A DNA stretch of 48,137 bases from the NCBI GenBank assembly GCA_905221605.1, contig CAJNDS010000247.1, forward strand, positions 92,501-140,637, given 5' to 3'. The position numbers were made by a program, and so were the translations under genes. Below the pieces are notes generated by a model. It made no database searches. It saw only the letters and a program-made list of their open reading frames with translations, and had not been told where the DNA came from. Shown here piece by piece: positions 35,350 to 45,270 of the stretch (position 1 is the first letter of the stretch; every line of letters begins with the position of its first letter). This DNA is from Symbiodinium natans (Eukaryota > Sar > Dinophyceae > Suessiales > Symbiodiniaceae).

Positions 35350-35541
35350 AACCCCCAAACCTAAACCCCAAACCATGACGACTCGACATACAGCAGCCCT
35401 TCCCGACGGCTGAGGCCATTGCCGCGGAAGGCGGTGGTATCATCGTTGAGGCCTGCTAATAGGGTTTAGGGTTTAGGGTGTAGGGTGTAGGGTTTAGGCT
35501 GCAGAAGACAGTTTAGGGTTTACGGTTTAGGGTCTAGGGTT
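35350..35541 (+). repeat. Telomere-like arrays, mixed orientation
   Basis: A degenerate CCCCAAA/CCTAAA patch (35350-35374) is followed by TTTAGGG units with TGTAGGG and CTAGGG variants (35461-35541). Confidence 0.85.
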
Positions 35542-35675
35542 GGTCCTGTAGATTCCTAGTCATGCAGATTCAGGGTCTAGGGGGAGTTTTGATCGGCGTC
35601 TCGGGTTCAGGGTATGTGGTCTGGGTTCTACCCGAATCCCAAACATTTGCATGGCGTGTGTGCTGTACCTCAACA

Positions 35676-35741
35676 TCCCTAAACCCCAAACCCTAAACCC
35701 CAAACCCTAAACCTAAACCCTAAACCCTAAACCCTAAACCT
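35676..35741 (-). repeat. Telomere-like array, CCCTAAA orientation
   Basis: Nine units including CCCCAAA and CCTAAA variants. Confidence 0.92.
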
Positions 35742-35847
35742 CTCAACATGCCAGCAGCTTGAGGATGGGCAGCCTGCGCGTCGTATTGAGGCCGACGAGC
35801 CGGCCTTAGCTTCCTCTTTCCTCACATGGGGGGTACCCAGAGAGATG

Positions 35848-35917
35848 TAGGGTTTAGGGTTTAGGGTTTAGGGTTTAGGGTTTAGGGTTTAGGGTTTAGG
35901 GTTTAGGGTTTAGGGTA
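35848..35917 (+). repeat. Telomere-like array, TTTAGGG orientation
   Basis: Ten perfect units, ending directly against the foldback-family element at 35918-36036. Confidence 0.95.
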
Positions 35918-36036
35918 AGGAAAATGCGTTAAATCATAAAGACACCCTTACTATGATTTAAGGTATATTCTTTATTTAAGGTATATGCCTCATTTAATGT
36001 ATATTCCTTATTCAAGAGGTATTTGGCTCTCTGGGT
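35918..36036 (+). repeat. Copy of AT-rich foldback family, left arm missing
   Basis: Shares TTAAATCAT, ATGATTTAAGGTATA and the right-arm block AAGAGGTATTTGGCTCTCTGGG-like sequence (36014-36035) with the element at 38100-38202. The expected left arm is absent; the telomere-like array occupies that place. Confidence 0.6.
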
Positions 36037-36362
36037 AGCTTCAGGTTAAGGTGCCCTTGGGGGCTTGGCTTGGGTGGTATTTGTCCAGAGAGTCCCAGTT
36101 CAGAAGGGCCCCAAAGAGGACACGAAAGACGTAGGCCTAAGCCCTGGGCAATAAACCCCATACCCTAAACCCAATATCATAGTAGGAGTACTATCACTTC
36201 GTATAGCAACATGACAGTATAGTAAACATGAAAAAAACCTAATGTAGGATTTGAGCAAATTCAAAGAATCAGCTGAGGCCCCGGAGGCTCCTTGTTAAGC
36301 CGCGCCCTCGAAGTGTCCGGTGTTGGGTACGTGGAGGGTCCACTTACGATGTCTAGAGCTGA

Positions 36363-36479
36363 CCCAAACCCTAAACCCTATATAAACCCTAAACCCTAAA
36401 CCCTAAACCCTAAACCCTAAACCCTAAACCCTAAACCCTAAACCCTAAACCCTAAACCCTAAACCCTAAACCCTAAACC
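36363..36479 (-). repeat. Longest telomere-like array, CCCTAAA orientation
   Basis: About sixteen units, with one break (CCCTATATAAACCC) near the start. Nothing coding is supported in 36480-37210, which holds a (GT)n run (about 36637-36657) and a T run (36745-36762). Confidence 0.95.
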
Positions 36480-37215
36480 TCCTAGCGGGTTTGGTTGCGG
36501 GGCTGGTTTTTCGGGTCAAAACAGCGTCTTGTCCCCTGCCGCTGTTCCCCCTTGTTCGCGGTGCATGCTGAAACGTTGGCCAGCGTGAGGTTTTCAACTA
36601 CCAGAAGGGGTGCCCCTTTTGGTGCATGGTTTTCGTGTGTGTGTGTGTGTGTGTGTCTTGTGCAACGTCACGAAATGTGTGGCCTGCGTGGTAGAATCGA
36701 GACACGTTTCATGGCTTTCCTGTGTTAGCTACACACGGCGCGTTTTTTTTTTTTTTTTTTTGCGTTTTTCTGGATGGAGTTGCTGGGGAGTCTGAGTGGG
36801 TTTGTTCGGGGGGGAGGGGGGGGGTGGGGGCGGAGGGGTTAAGAACGAATCTGAGAGTCGGGCTTGCTTGGGGATGCTAAAGCGTGTGAACCTCTGGCAG
36901 GACATCTTCCGTTACTAGATTCTAGCCACGCATGCCTTACCTTTGTAGCACACAGCTTATGCTGTTGTTTTTAGCTTTCAGCCACTCCGGAATCGCATGA
37001 TTCTCCGCTTAGGGTCTAAAGTGTGTGCTTCATGGTTTTGACTCGGGGCTTTGGGCCTTCTGCTTCCTGGAAAGACAAAGGATTCTGTGTAATTACACAA
37101 GTCCCACCTTTCACACCAAAAGCCGAATCACAATAGTTCTTTGTTGCCGGCCTCGAAAACACGAAACCCTGTAAATTACGATGTAAACCCGCCCCTGTAA
37201 CTGAACCCGTCGGGC

Positions 37216-37258
37216 TAAACCCTAAACCCCAAACCCTAAACCAAAAACCCTAAACCCA
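37216..37258 (-). repeat. Telomere-like array, CCCTAAA orientation
   Basis: Six units, with CCCCAAA and CCAAAAA variants. Confidence 0.88.
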
Positions 37259-37459
37259 ACATCCACACCAACTTGGGCTTTACTGGCAGCTACCTGGCTC
37301 CATCATGAGAGCACTTTGGCAAAACAGCCAAAAAACCCTAAGTGAATGCCCAAGAGGCGAAGAAACTCAATCTTGCATTCAGGCCGAGTGCTGCGGATTC
37401 TTGTAGTCACCAGCTGTACAGCTCTGGGCCATCGCCTCCGAACTGTCGTCCAAAACTTT

Positions 37460-38045
37460 ATCCTACATTTCTGCTTCTAGTACTATTGTTATGTTTATAC
37501 TTTCTTTATGCTATATTGTGCTGTATTGGGTTTTATCGTACTAAAGACACTGTATCATACGATCTTCTTTTGTCTACATTGATATTATGCGGTGCTATAC
37601 TATGAATGCACCACTATTTTCTGCATTGCGCTGCAATGTACTTTTCCATTTTTCCCTTTTCTAGATTCTACATGGTGTGTTGTTGTGTGTTCGACTACAT
37701 GACTTTTCACTCCAATTCTGGATGTACAGAATATACTACATACCCTGGAAACAACTACACGTATACGCTCTTTGTATATTGTTTCTACGACATACCTATA
37801 CATATAGAATATATATGTATATATTATACATATATATATATACCTGCATATATGCAATGGTATATATCTATGGTGTGTCATACTCTTTCTATGCTATGTA
37901 TATATACATATACATATATATATATAAATGGATTTACATATATGCTTTTCATATTCTGCTACAAAGTACATTGTATCTACAGTTTACTTCTTTCCCGGTA
38001 TTGCTATGCCACATACACCGTAAGTCATATCTCTCTGACAAAGGA
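37460..38045. other. AT-rich stretch with TATATA runs, no gene
   Basis: Tyr/Ile-rich open frames (37606-38076 and 37677-38051) follow from TATATA/CATATA repeats and have no splice or domain support. Confidence 0.6.
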
Positions 38046-38099
38046 GGATGACTGTTTGGACGGCTCTTGTGCATGATCCCTGGCTTACAGTAGTTTCAA

Positions 38100-38202
38100 C
38101 CCAGAGCGCCCAATGCCCCTTAAATAAGGAATTAAATCATATTCAGGATCCCTTTATGACTTAAAGTATACGGTTGAATGAAGGGGTATTGGGCTCTTTG
38201 GG
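38100..38202. repeat. Foldback element with 22-bp arms
   Basis: The left arm (ending CCCAATGCCCCTT, 38122) and the right arm 38181-38202 (AAGGGGTATTGGGCTCTTTG...) pair at 19 of 22 positions. The inner part is AT-rich. It is related to 35918-36036. Confidence 0.7.
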
Positions 38203-39060
38203 AACAACTGTCACAGTCTGCAACTTGCACTGGGGCTCAAACATCGGCTGCCTGTGACCTTGTGAGAAGAGGCTCGAAACAGGGTAACTTATGATAACGC
38301 TGTTCGGGCTAGCCTTCATGAGTACAGTAGCCGGATTTTACTGTAGGTAATCTGTCCACCGACGTCAGACATGGAATCTGGACTAGAGTATGAACATGAT
38401 CTGCAATTCTGAAAAAAGGATGCATGTGAGCAGACTGGCCAACGGATCTTTATGTGATGCTCGATCGGCATCTTGTGTGGGCTCTCGTCCATGACTGGCG
38501 GACACCTGCCCTGCCGATCACACCATCCATGTAGCACTCCAAACCCTCGATCCATTCAAACCCTGGGCCCTACCGGATACTTGACGCGGTTCTCTGATCT
38601 TGTGAGTCGTGCGTAATCTCCTCCTGTTCCATGTTGGCCCAAGATGCAGGGCCTTCAGCATGCCGCCGACATGCTTCAGAGTGCGCGTGCTCTATTCCAC
38701 GGCCGTAGTTTTCCAGCAGGTTGAAGTACAGCTGCTTGCTCAGATGGCCAGATCGCTGGAATACCGTAGAAGGGACTCAGATCGGCAATTCCCGTGGCTG
38801 CCAGATGGCATCACGCACCATGTCGGGATAAACAACGGAAACAATACCTCCTGAGTGCTTTGTGTTCTGTTTGCTGTAGGTGCCTCTTGCGGCAGCAAGT
38901 CGTTGAAGGGCCACGTGCTGCCTTAGACATCATTTGCACTTTGCCTGCCTTGAATTAGCCCTCAAGCATAGACCTGTACTAGAACCTTAAACCAAGTTCT
39001 AGATCGTCCTAGGTCGCTTGCCCGACATTTCTTGCCCATGGCTGCAGAAGCCATCACAAC

Positions 39061-39333
39061 GTGAAGCAACGTTTTGCGGCTGCAAAGTGCAGATGCGAGA
39101 CATCTCGCATGCCCTATTACACATTGCATTCCGAGGCCTTTCGTGTAGCAATACAGCTTACCGAGCAAACCATCACTGCTTATGTCAGGGACCAAAAAGG
39201 CCCAGTTGTGTGCGTGTTCAAGGGTGTAGGGTATGCCGGATTGGGGGGGGGGGAGGTCTGCGTCGCAGCCCTGTGTTTGTGCTTTGCCGTCGCCCACACG
39301 AGCCGCACTAACATGACAGAACGCCAAGACTGA
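39061..39333 (+). CDS. Candidate exon, unknown protein
   Basis: The frame reads MPYYTLHSEAFRVAIQLTEQ and then TITAYVRDQKGPVVCVFKG before a G run (39244-39252), after which the reading is doubtful. A preceding frame (38609-38854) may hold another exon (QVEVQLLAQMARSLEYRRRD). No family recognised. Confidence 0.33.
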   Translation: MKQRFAAAKCRCETSRMPYYTLHSEAFRVAIQLTEQTITAYVRDQKGPVVCVFKGVGYAGLGGGEVCVAALCLCFAVAHTSRTNMTERQD

Positions 39334-39682
39334 GTTCCTTCCGGGGAGAAAGCTATGAAAGATCATGGGGGGCTCCAGCACCTCTCTCTTGTACTGGCCT
39401 GTGTACGGATCTGTTCGCAGAGATGCTTCTGTTGTTGTTTGAGTTCATATCTTGAATATTTTATATCGCGTAAAATTCGACTGCAGTTCGATAGCCGCGA
39501 CATATTGTTTTTGTGCGTGATCGCGGTGGCTGAGCCATGGCTTCATGGTGATTGCCGATGCCAAGGCATTGTGTGAAACCTACCGCCAACACACGGTAGC
39601 TTTGCTTGCACGGCCGGCTGTCCACTCATTCCATGAAAGAGGTCGCTGCAGAGCTGCTGAACAGTCTCTATAGGCACCCTGA

Positions 39683-39805
39683 AGTGATCTTGCTTCGACT
39701 GGAGGATACATCGAGGTCGCGGCCGCGGAAGATCTCGGCGAGAGGTTCGCGGCAGATCTCAAGAGGCGCTCGCCCTTGGTCACGGCAGCACCTGGAATTT
39801 ATTAG
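39683..39805 (+). CDS. Short exon, unknown protein
   Basis: After CTGAAG the frame reads SDLASTGGYIEVAAAEDLGE and RFAADLKRRSPLVTAAPG, then TAG at 39803. Third positions are mostly G or C and the peptide is clearly protein-like. A longer open frame over the same bases (39606-39887) is the alternative; its first part (MKEVAAELLNSLYRHPEVIL) also looks coding, so an intron or frame change near 39680 is possible. Confidence 0.38.
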   Translation, partial: SDLASTGGYIEVAAAEDLGERFAADLKRRSPLVTAAPGIY

Positions 39806-39817
39806 CTATCATGGGAA

Positions 39818-39914
39818 CCAGGATGGGTTATTAGGCCCCATAATGCCCACAGTCAACCCCATGAAGGGCCTTTTTAAGAGGTTATAAGTTACAGCGTATA
39901 ATAGCCCATCCTGG
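39818..39914. repeat. Foldback (MITE-like) element
   Basis: CCAGGATGGGTTATTA (39818-39833) pairs with TAATAGCCCATCCTGG (39899-39914) at 15 of 16 positions. A second, inner pair (GGTTATTAGGCC against GGCC...AGGTTAT) is looser. Confidence 0.72.
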
Positions 39915-40329
39915 AAGGATGTGCACCTGGACACGTCTCAAGGATGGTCAATAGCTCTGCAAGGTAGAGACATCCACTAGGCATCACCTGTATGCAGACT
40001 CACGTTGGCGGCCCGAACTCCAGACACATGGTGTGCCATTGTATAGGCCACTATTCCAATGCAGACGCACACTAGGCACACTAACGTTCACGTAGCGATG
40101 GAGCTTCACCCACTTGCGGCCGAAGAATCTGGCCAATTGCTGCAGTTGGATGGTTCAAGGCTGCAGCTGGGCTGAGTAACAGTGTCACCGTGCTTTTGCA
40201 GTCAGCGCCGACCTTGTCCAGGACCACGCCTTGTCACGATCAAAATGCCTGGCGACGACCTGTTTGCCGTGTATGCTATCTTTGCACTACAGTGGCCTGG
40301 CTCCTCACAGTTCATGTCTCCTCACAGTT

Positions 40330-40569
40330 CATTCTGCTATAGGGATGGTAGCACACTCACCTGGATCCGCTTCCCAGGTCGTGGCTGTACTTGCCCTGGC
40401 CATTGCCAGCTACTTTGCATCCCACAGACCGCACCCTGCGCACGCGCTTTCTCTTTCGAGACTAGTGGGCCTGGAAGCTGCTGGTACATCGCCACAAGTC
40501 GCGGAGAGCGTCGCACCTGACAGTGTGAACTCGACTGCTTTGATGCAGCAGGCCGTCTTGCCCCTGTGA
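40330..40569 (+). CDS. Candidate terminal exon with a membrane segment
   Basis: The frame reads SASQVVAVLALAIASYFASH, a likely transmembrane helix, then SLSRLVGLEAAGTSPQVAES and a short polar tail to TGA (40567). The protein is unknown. The stretch 39920-40180 before it shows no gene. Confidence 0.35.
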   Translation, partial: HSAIGMVAHSPGSASQVVAVLALAIASYFASHRPHPAHALSLSRLVGLEAAGTSPQVAESVAPDSVNSTALMQQAVLPL

Positions 40570-40791
40570 CTCACGACAACACAAACCCTGCCCCAACGAG
40601 CTTTGATAAGGCTTTGACATAATTACTTCGATGCGCCTTGATTGCAGGCCTTGCTCTACGGAGAAGCCTCTGTGGCTGTCAAGGCAATGGCAAACCAGTC
40701 CTGGCCACCTTCGAAGTTGCTGCACGAAGGCGCGTTCCAAGCATGATTGGTTTAACTTAGGCGTTATACTGCTATACGGTAGGGTGTAGGG

Positions 40792-41244
40792 GTGTGCTTT
40801 GTAGTGATGGAGGTGAGGACTGCTGGCGACCTTGTGGAAATGTATCCGGTGACTGTTCCTGGTGTGGTCTTGGCAATGCATGCTGCCGGCTTGGCGCAAA
40901 GTTTGATCCACCAGAGTGTGAGGGCCACTTGGTGGGCGAGTTGTAGGCACTGTAAAATCCTTCTTGTGTCTGGTGAACCTTTTCATGTCTACGGCTCTGA
41001 CCTCGTAGGGGCAGAGCATTCGAGGTGCGACTTTCTCGACAGCAAAGTGGCACACGTGCGTGGCGCCAGCACAGCTCCATTCAGTGAAGCATGTATCACA
41101 AGCGCCTCGGCATGGATGGGTCCCATCGCGTTGCTCGCTTTGGAAATGTCTTCCACATCGTTGCCTCAGGAATGCTTGTCGCGATGCAACTTCCGCAGCG
41201 GCTATTGCGACTGGTGTGGTGCAGGCCTCGAGCTCACCATGTAA
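40792..41244 (+). CDS. Open segment with C-terminal Cys cluster, unknown protein
   Basis: The frame reads VMEVRTAGDLVEMYPVTVPG and VVLAMHAAGLAQSLIHQSV, and ends CNFRSGYCDWCGAGLELTM at TAA. Cys-x6-Cys-x2-Cys could be part of a zinc site. A minus-strand frame spans 40462-41289 (275 codons, His/Cys-rich). The + frame has the more usual amino acid mix and I prefer it, but this is not settled. Confidence 0.33.
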   Translation: MCFVVMEVRTAGDLVEMYPVTVPGVVLAMHAAGLAQSLIHQSVRATWWASCRHCKILLVSGEPFHVYGSDLVGAEHSRCDFLDSKVAHVRGASTAPFSEACITSASAWMGPIALLALEMSSTSLPQECLSRCNFRSGYCDWCGAGLELTM

Positions 41245-41329
41245 ATCGATGTACTTCGCATATACAAGGCCTAGACTAGGGACGGGCATCGGCTGGCTTA
41301 CAGAAGAAAACCTGGAATAATTAATTTTT

Positions 41330-41564
41330 AAAATTTCTGAAAAGATTTCTGAAAAACCTCTGACTCCAAAAACATTTCTGGAAAAAAGTCTGAAATATTT
41401 TCGCGGTAGAAGAATATCAGACTTTTTTCAGAAATTCCGAATCCCCGCTCCAGTGGCTGGAAAATCAGAAAAACCATGGTATATACAGCATATTTCTGAA
41501 TATTTTTCTGATTTTTTCTGAATTCTGATCTCCCCGCCCCCCGGCCCCCCCCCCCCCGCCCCCC

Positions 41565-41598
<34 letters not shown>

Positions 41599-41945
41599 CC
41601 CCCCCCCCCCCCCCCCCAACCCCTGGACCCTGGAGGGGGGCATGTCAAAAAAAAAAGGTGCTGTGTATACCATGCTTTTCTGACTTTCCATGCCCCATGG
41701 CGGGCATCCGGACCATCTGGGCATCCGGAATGGGGAGGGGAACACAGAAAAGGCATGGTATATACAGCATATTTCTGAATTATTTCTGATTTTCTTCTGA
41801 ATTCTGATCTCCCGCTCCTTTGGAAGCATTTTCAGAAGCAATCATAATTCACGCCGAATCAGATTCAGAAACTAAATCAGAAATTTTTCACAGACCAGAA
41901 AAATAATCAGAAACTTTTTCAGAAATATTTCAGAAAAACTCAGAT
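41330..41945. repeat. Compound TTCTGA/TCAGAA-rich element with a C-tract core
   Basis: The left side is rich in TTCTGAAAA and the right side in its complement TTTTCAGAAA. A 28-bp block with CATGGTATATACAGCATA occurs at 41474-41501 and again at 41753-41781, and inverted as GCTGTGTATACCATGC at 41660-41675. Poly(C) fills about 41530-41617. Minus-strand open frames here are artefacts. Confidence 0.7.
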
Positions 41946-42003
41946 CCGCATTTGCTTGATAAGCCAGCGGTGCCAGTTACTAGCCTAGACTGATCTGGAG
42001 CTG

Positions 42004-42042
42004 GAACCCTGAACCCTGAACCCTAAACCCTAAACCCTAAAT
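42004..42042 (-). repeat. Telomere-like array, CCCTAAA orientation
   Basis: Five to six units, the first two CCCTGAA, followed directly by TGGGTGGCAGG, reminiscent of the motif at 16051-16690. Confidence 0.88.
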
Positions 42043-42189
42043 GGGTGGCAGGAAATGCTTGCTGCATGGAGAAGGCAGCCGCCCTGGATGCTCCGGAATG
42101 CCGAGGAGCATATTCTTACCGCAGCGATGGCGCGTACAACTGTGTAGCCAGGCTTTGCTCTCCACAGCTTTAGTCTTGCCATGTAGCTG

Positions 42190-42402
42190 GGGTTAGGGTT
42201 TAGGGTTTAGGGTTAAGGGTTTAGGGTTTAGGGTTTGATTCAGCCGGCAATTTTTGCGGTCGTTTGCTCCTTCCGAAATCTCTACAGTCATCACGTGCTA
42301 AAGACTGGTTGGAAGGGGTTAAGCAGGGTGCCAATGAACTATGGGTTTTGGGTCTTGGGTCCAGGGTTTAAGGTTTAGGGTTTAGGGTTTAGGGTTTAGG
42401 GT
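42190..42402 (+). repeat. Two telomere-like arrays, TTTAGGG orientation
   Basis: Arrays at 42190-42237 and 42363-42402 flank a 125-bp unique stretch. Both carry one variant unit (TTAAGGG or TTTAAGG). Confidence 0.92.
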
Positions 42403-42575
42403 ACATCTGAGGTACCTACACTGGGTACCTGCGGCTTCGGAGAAGTTGCAGATGGCAAGGGCGGCTGCAAGACGCCCGGAGCAGCGCCCACCATGAGCTT
42501 TTACATGTACAAGGCCCGGGGCTTCAGACCGGGCGGGCAACTTCGATGTGCAAAGGTACAGTCCAGGACAGAACA

Positions 42576-42620
42576 CCTAAACCCTAAACCTTAAACCCTA
42601 AACCGAAACCCTAAACCCTC
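42576..42620 (-). repeat. Telomere-like array, CCCTAAA orientation
   Basis: Six units with CCTTAAA and CCGAAA variants. It is opposite in orientation to the arrays just upstream. 42621-43080 shows no supported gene. Confidence 0.9.
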
Positions 42621-43081
42621 AACAGTAGCAGCACAAAGGCAACGAGGCCTCAAATGTAAGTAGGGTTTTCGACATGTCGCTTGCCACATTGTGCAGAATG
42701 ATTAAATACGTTGCTGGCACTTGTCAAATCCCGACTGCCGATTGTGATTCTCATGTTTCAAATCCGCTTGTGAAATTGTCATGTAAACATTTGCACCATA
42801 TTAGCGTCACCTGATGATCGCTTTTGACGCTTTTGCACCGGCGTTTTCTTTGGGGCTGGGTTTCTTGGTTTAGGTCTTCAGTTTTCGCTGGCGGTTTGTG
42901 CATGCAGAAGATGATAGATGATAACTCCTATTATCGCCAGAGGATGCCAAAGGTGCCCTATCATAAGAAGTCCTCAAAGACACCGAAGTTGCTTTCAGCA
43001 AAACCTGCGCGGCATCAAGGCCTCTGCTCCATATTGGCCTCTCGAGCTCAATCTGAGCACTGACATGGGAATCTCGCATCT

Positions 43082-43082
43082 G

Positions 43083-43124
<42 letters not shown>

Positions 43125-43330
43125 AGACGGAAGGAAGAAGAATGATGGGACCGGATCCGGGCGCACACTCGCGTGCAGCTCGGGGGACCCCTCATGCCCA
43201 GCAGAAGAAGAAGTGCAAGAAGAAGAAGAAGAGGAGGAAGAGGAAGAGGAAGACGAAGAAGAAGAAGAAGACTCTCAAAAAGATGAAGAAGAAGAGGAAT
43301 AAGAAGAAGAAAAAGAAGAAGAGGAGGAGA
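43082..43330 (+). repeat. GA/GAAGAA purine-rich stretch
   Basis: (GA)n at 43086-43118 and AAGAAG/GAGGAA triplets at 43203-43330. The Lys/Arg-rich open frame 43142-43504 comes from these triplets. Confidence 0.85.
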
Positions 43331-43334
43331 GAGA

Positions 43335-43365
43335 CCCGTGCCATTTTGGCTCATTTTGGCTCAAG
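43335..43365 (+). other. Tandem spliced-leader relic (processed-cDNA signature)
   Basis: The sequence reads CCCGTGCCATTTTGGCTC followed directly by ATTTTGGCTCAAG. The dinoflagellate spliced leader ends GCCATTTTGGCTCAAG and begins CCGTA. Here a nearly complete leader (one A missing after CCGT, AAG missing at the end) is joined to a second, 5'-truncated leader ending in CTCAAG. Partial tandem leaders of this type are known in dinoflagellate genomes where spliced mRNA was reverse-transcribed and reinserted. The 3' side (43366 on) would then be of cDNA origin; it is G/C-rich and I recognise no gene in it. Confidence 0.7.
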
Positions 43366-43601
43366 TCGCCCCGGCGGGTGGCGTGAGCCCGCCGCGCCGA
43401 TCCAACAAGCTTCCACCCGAAGATTTTTCGGTTTGCGTTCGGGGGGACGTTTGCACCCGGGGGGGGGGGGGGGGCGGGGCGATCCCAAAAAAAAAATGGC
43501 CTGAGTAGGAAAGCAAACCGACGTGCTTAGCTAGCCGCTCTAGAGCCAGTACGTGTGTAGGACTTTGTCAGGCCTTACACGGCATTTGCCGTCTGATTCG
43601 A

Positions 43602-43905
43602 ATGATTAAGAAAGCTCAGGTAAGTCAGCGGGAACGACAGCCATGGACATCCCCTGACATCCCTTGCCGAGCTTACCTTGTGGCAGGGACTAGCCTACCG
43701 CGTGCTGGTTCAGTTTTGTGTCCACGGGCCACGCTGCTGAAAAGTCTGCCCTTCGCCTCTTCCTACATTATTCCCTCAACTCAAGCAGTGTCACCAGCTG
43801 TCGATGACAGGAAAGAAACGAAGGGGTGGATCGATCTCGGAGGGATGCTCGTGTACAAGGCCTCGGTATACGAAAAATTGCGCTTCGCAGTGCGCCGGGG
43901 TTCGC
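43602..43905 (+). CDS. Candidate gene start with GTAAGT donor, unknown protein
   Basis: ATG at 43602 reads MIKKAQ up to a perfect GTAAGT donor (43620). A later segment (about 43788-43905) reads AVSPAVDDRKETKGWIDLGG and MLVYKASVYEKLRFAVRR. The first ATG lies 237 bp after the spliced-leader relic. The frame is also open straight through the supposed intron, so the structure is uncertain. 43920-44270 is GA-rich and probably non-coding. Confidence 0.33.
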
Positions 43906-44334
43906 CGTGGAGCCACTGGAAAGAAGGAAAGAAAGAGAGAAAACAGAAAGAGAGCGAGAAACTGAGGTGGCCAGCGGCCCCTTCAGAGCTACGCTCGCAG
44001 AGAAAGAAGCAGAGAGGGGGAGAGAGAGAGCGAGGATAACCGTTGGAAGGAAGAGAGAGAGAGAGAGAGAGAGAGACGCGGGCTGTGCGTGTGGAGAGAG
44101 AGAGAGAGAGTGCCGTGGAGGTAGAGAGAGGTGTTCCATGTGTGTTTCAACTCTCCCACAACAAGTGGGGGCACGCGGTCTGCGTGGGGGGTGCTTTCCC
44201 CCGGCCCCCAGAAAGAAAGCAGAAATACAGAAGGAATGAAATAAAGAAATAAAGAAAGAATGAAGTACTGTAAAGAGATGAAGAACGAGATTGCTTTGTT
44301 TTTGTGTACTTATCATATGGTGAGGCTTGCCAGG

Positions 44335-44530
44335 TGAGTGAGAAACATATCTGAGGCAGCCTTGGTGGTGTTCTTTGGCCATGACCTCAGAAACCTTAGG
44401 AAGGCAAAATGGGATCTCGAGCAGCATGAGTTCAACTATTGCAGCTCAGGTATTTGCACAATGACATTGTGACGGATTGCCCTCGCAAATTCGGGATCGA
44501 TCGTGACGCCCTTAGTGCATCTTAATGCCG
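44335..44530 (+). CDS. Exon(s) of unknown gene with an apparent frame change
   Basis: One frame (about 44338-44449) reads EAALVVFFGHDLRNLRKAKW and DLEQHEFNYCSS. From 44450 another frame reads YLHNDIVTDCPRKFGIDRD and ends ALSAS at TAA (44524-44526). Both pieces are convincingly protein-like and meet with no room for an intron. No family recognised. Confidence 0.42.
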
Positions 44531-44696
44531 TGGCACAGTTGGAGGACGTCAGTGCCAAGCAATTGCATGCAATAGACTCATGTACCATGATGTACCTCTC
44601 CCTCCAAAGGCATCTTGCGCTACTACGTCACGATGAAGCCAACAGACGCGCTCTACCAGAAGGGGCAATTATTCGACCGCCCCCAAGCACGACATT

Positions 44697-45270
44697 TTGG
44701 GGAATCTGGACGCGGGGGCGGGGGTGGGGGGGGAGCATGGCAAGTCCCGCACTGGCGTTGCTACAGCCGTTGATGCAAGCATTTTCCTGCTGTCCAAGGC
44801 TGGGCAGAGTTCCGACAGGCAGCTTGAAATATACTATGGCCCAAAAGCGAAAAAACAACAGGAGTGGAGAGTAGTGGAGCATGCAGCATGCTACTTCAGA
44901 ACTTGTGCTGTTACAATTGTGGCAGCTCGCACGGAGTAGGACTCGTTGCGAGCTCTAAGGGCAAAGTGGCCGATCCGTCCTTTCAGGCCGGGATGGATGC
45001 TTTGCACTATTGTCTGTGGACTATATCCTAATACCATCCAAGCTAGTGCAAGCATGGCACTGGTGTTCAGACTGCTGTCACCTCCTGCAAGCCCCCTCTC
45101 AAGGCAGATCACTGGGACAAGCAGCTTGTGCAGCACTGTTGAAGAGTGGTCGGTGGATCTACGGTGCCGAATATGGACCTGGGGATTTGTTCCATCGCTT
45201 GCCGGCTTCGTTCGACACTTGCAGCATGTCAGGTACGGCTACAATGTCGGCTGCCTACGACCTGATGTGA
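44697..45270 (+). CDS. Candidate exons, unknown protein
   Basis: The first piece (about 44735-44900) reads GKSRTGVATAVDASIFLLSK and SSDRQLEIYYGPKAKKQQEW. The second (about 45105-45235) reads LGQAACAALLKSGRWIYGAE and YGPGDLFHRLPASFDTCSM. Rival frames are open over both. No domain recognised. 45310-45995 has no supported gene. Confidence 0.33.

Noticed and set aside
43142-43504. Lys/Arg-rich nuclear-protein-like frame
   Set aside because: Composed of GAAGAA triplets and the G/C-rich stretch after the leader relic; no splice or start support.
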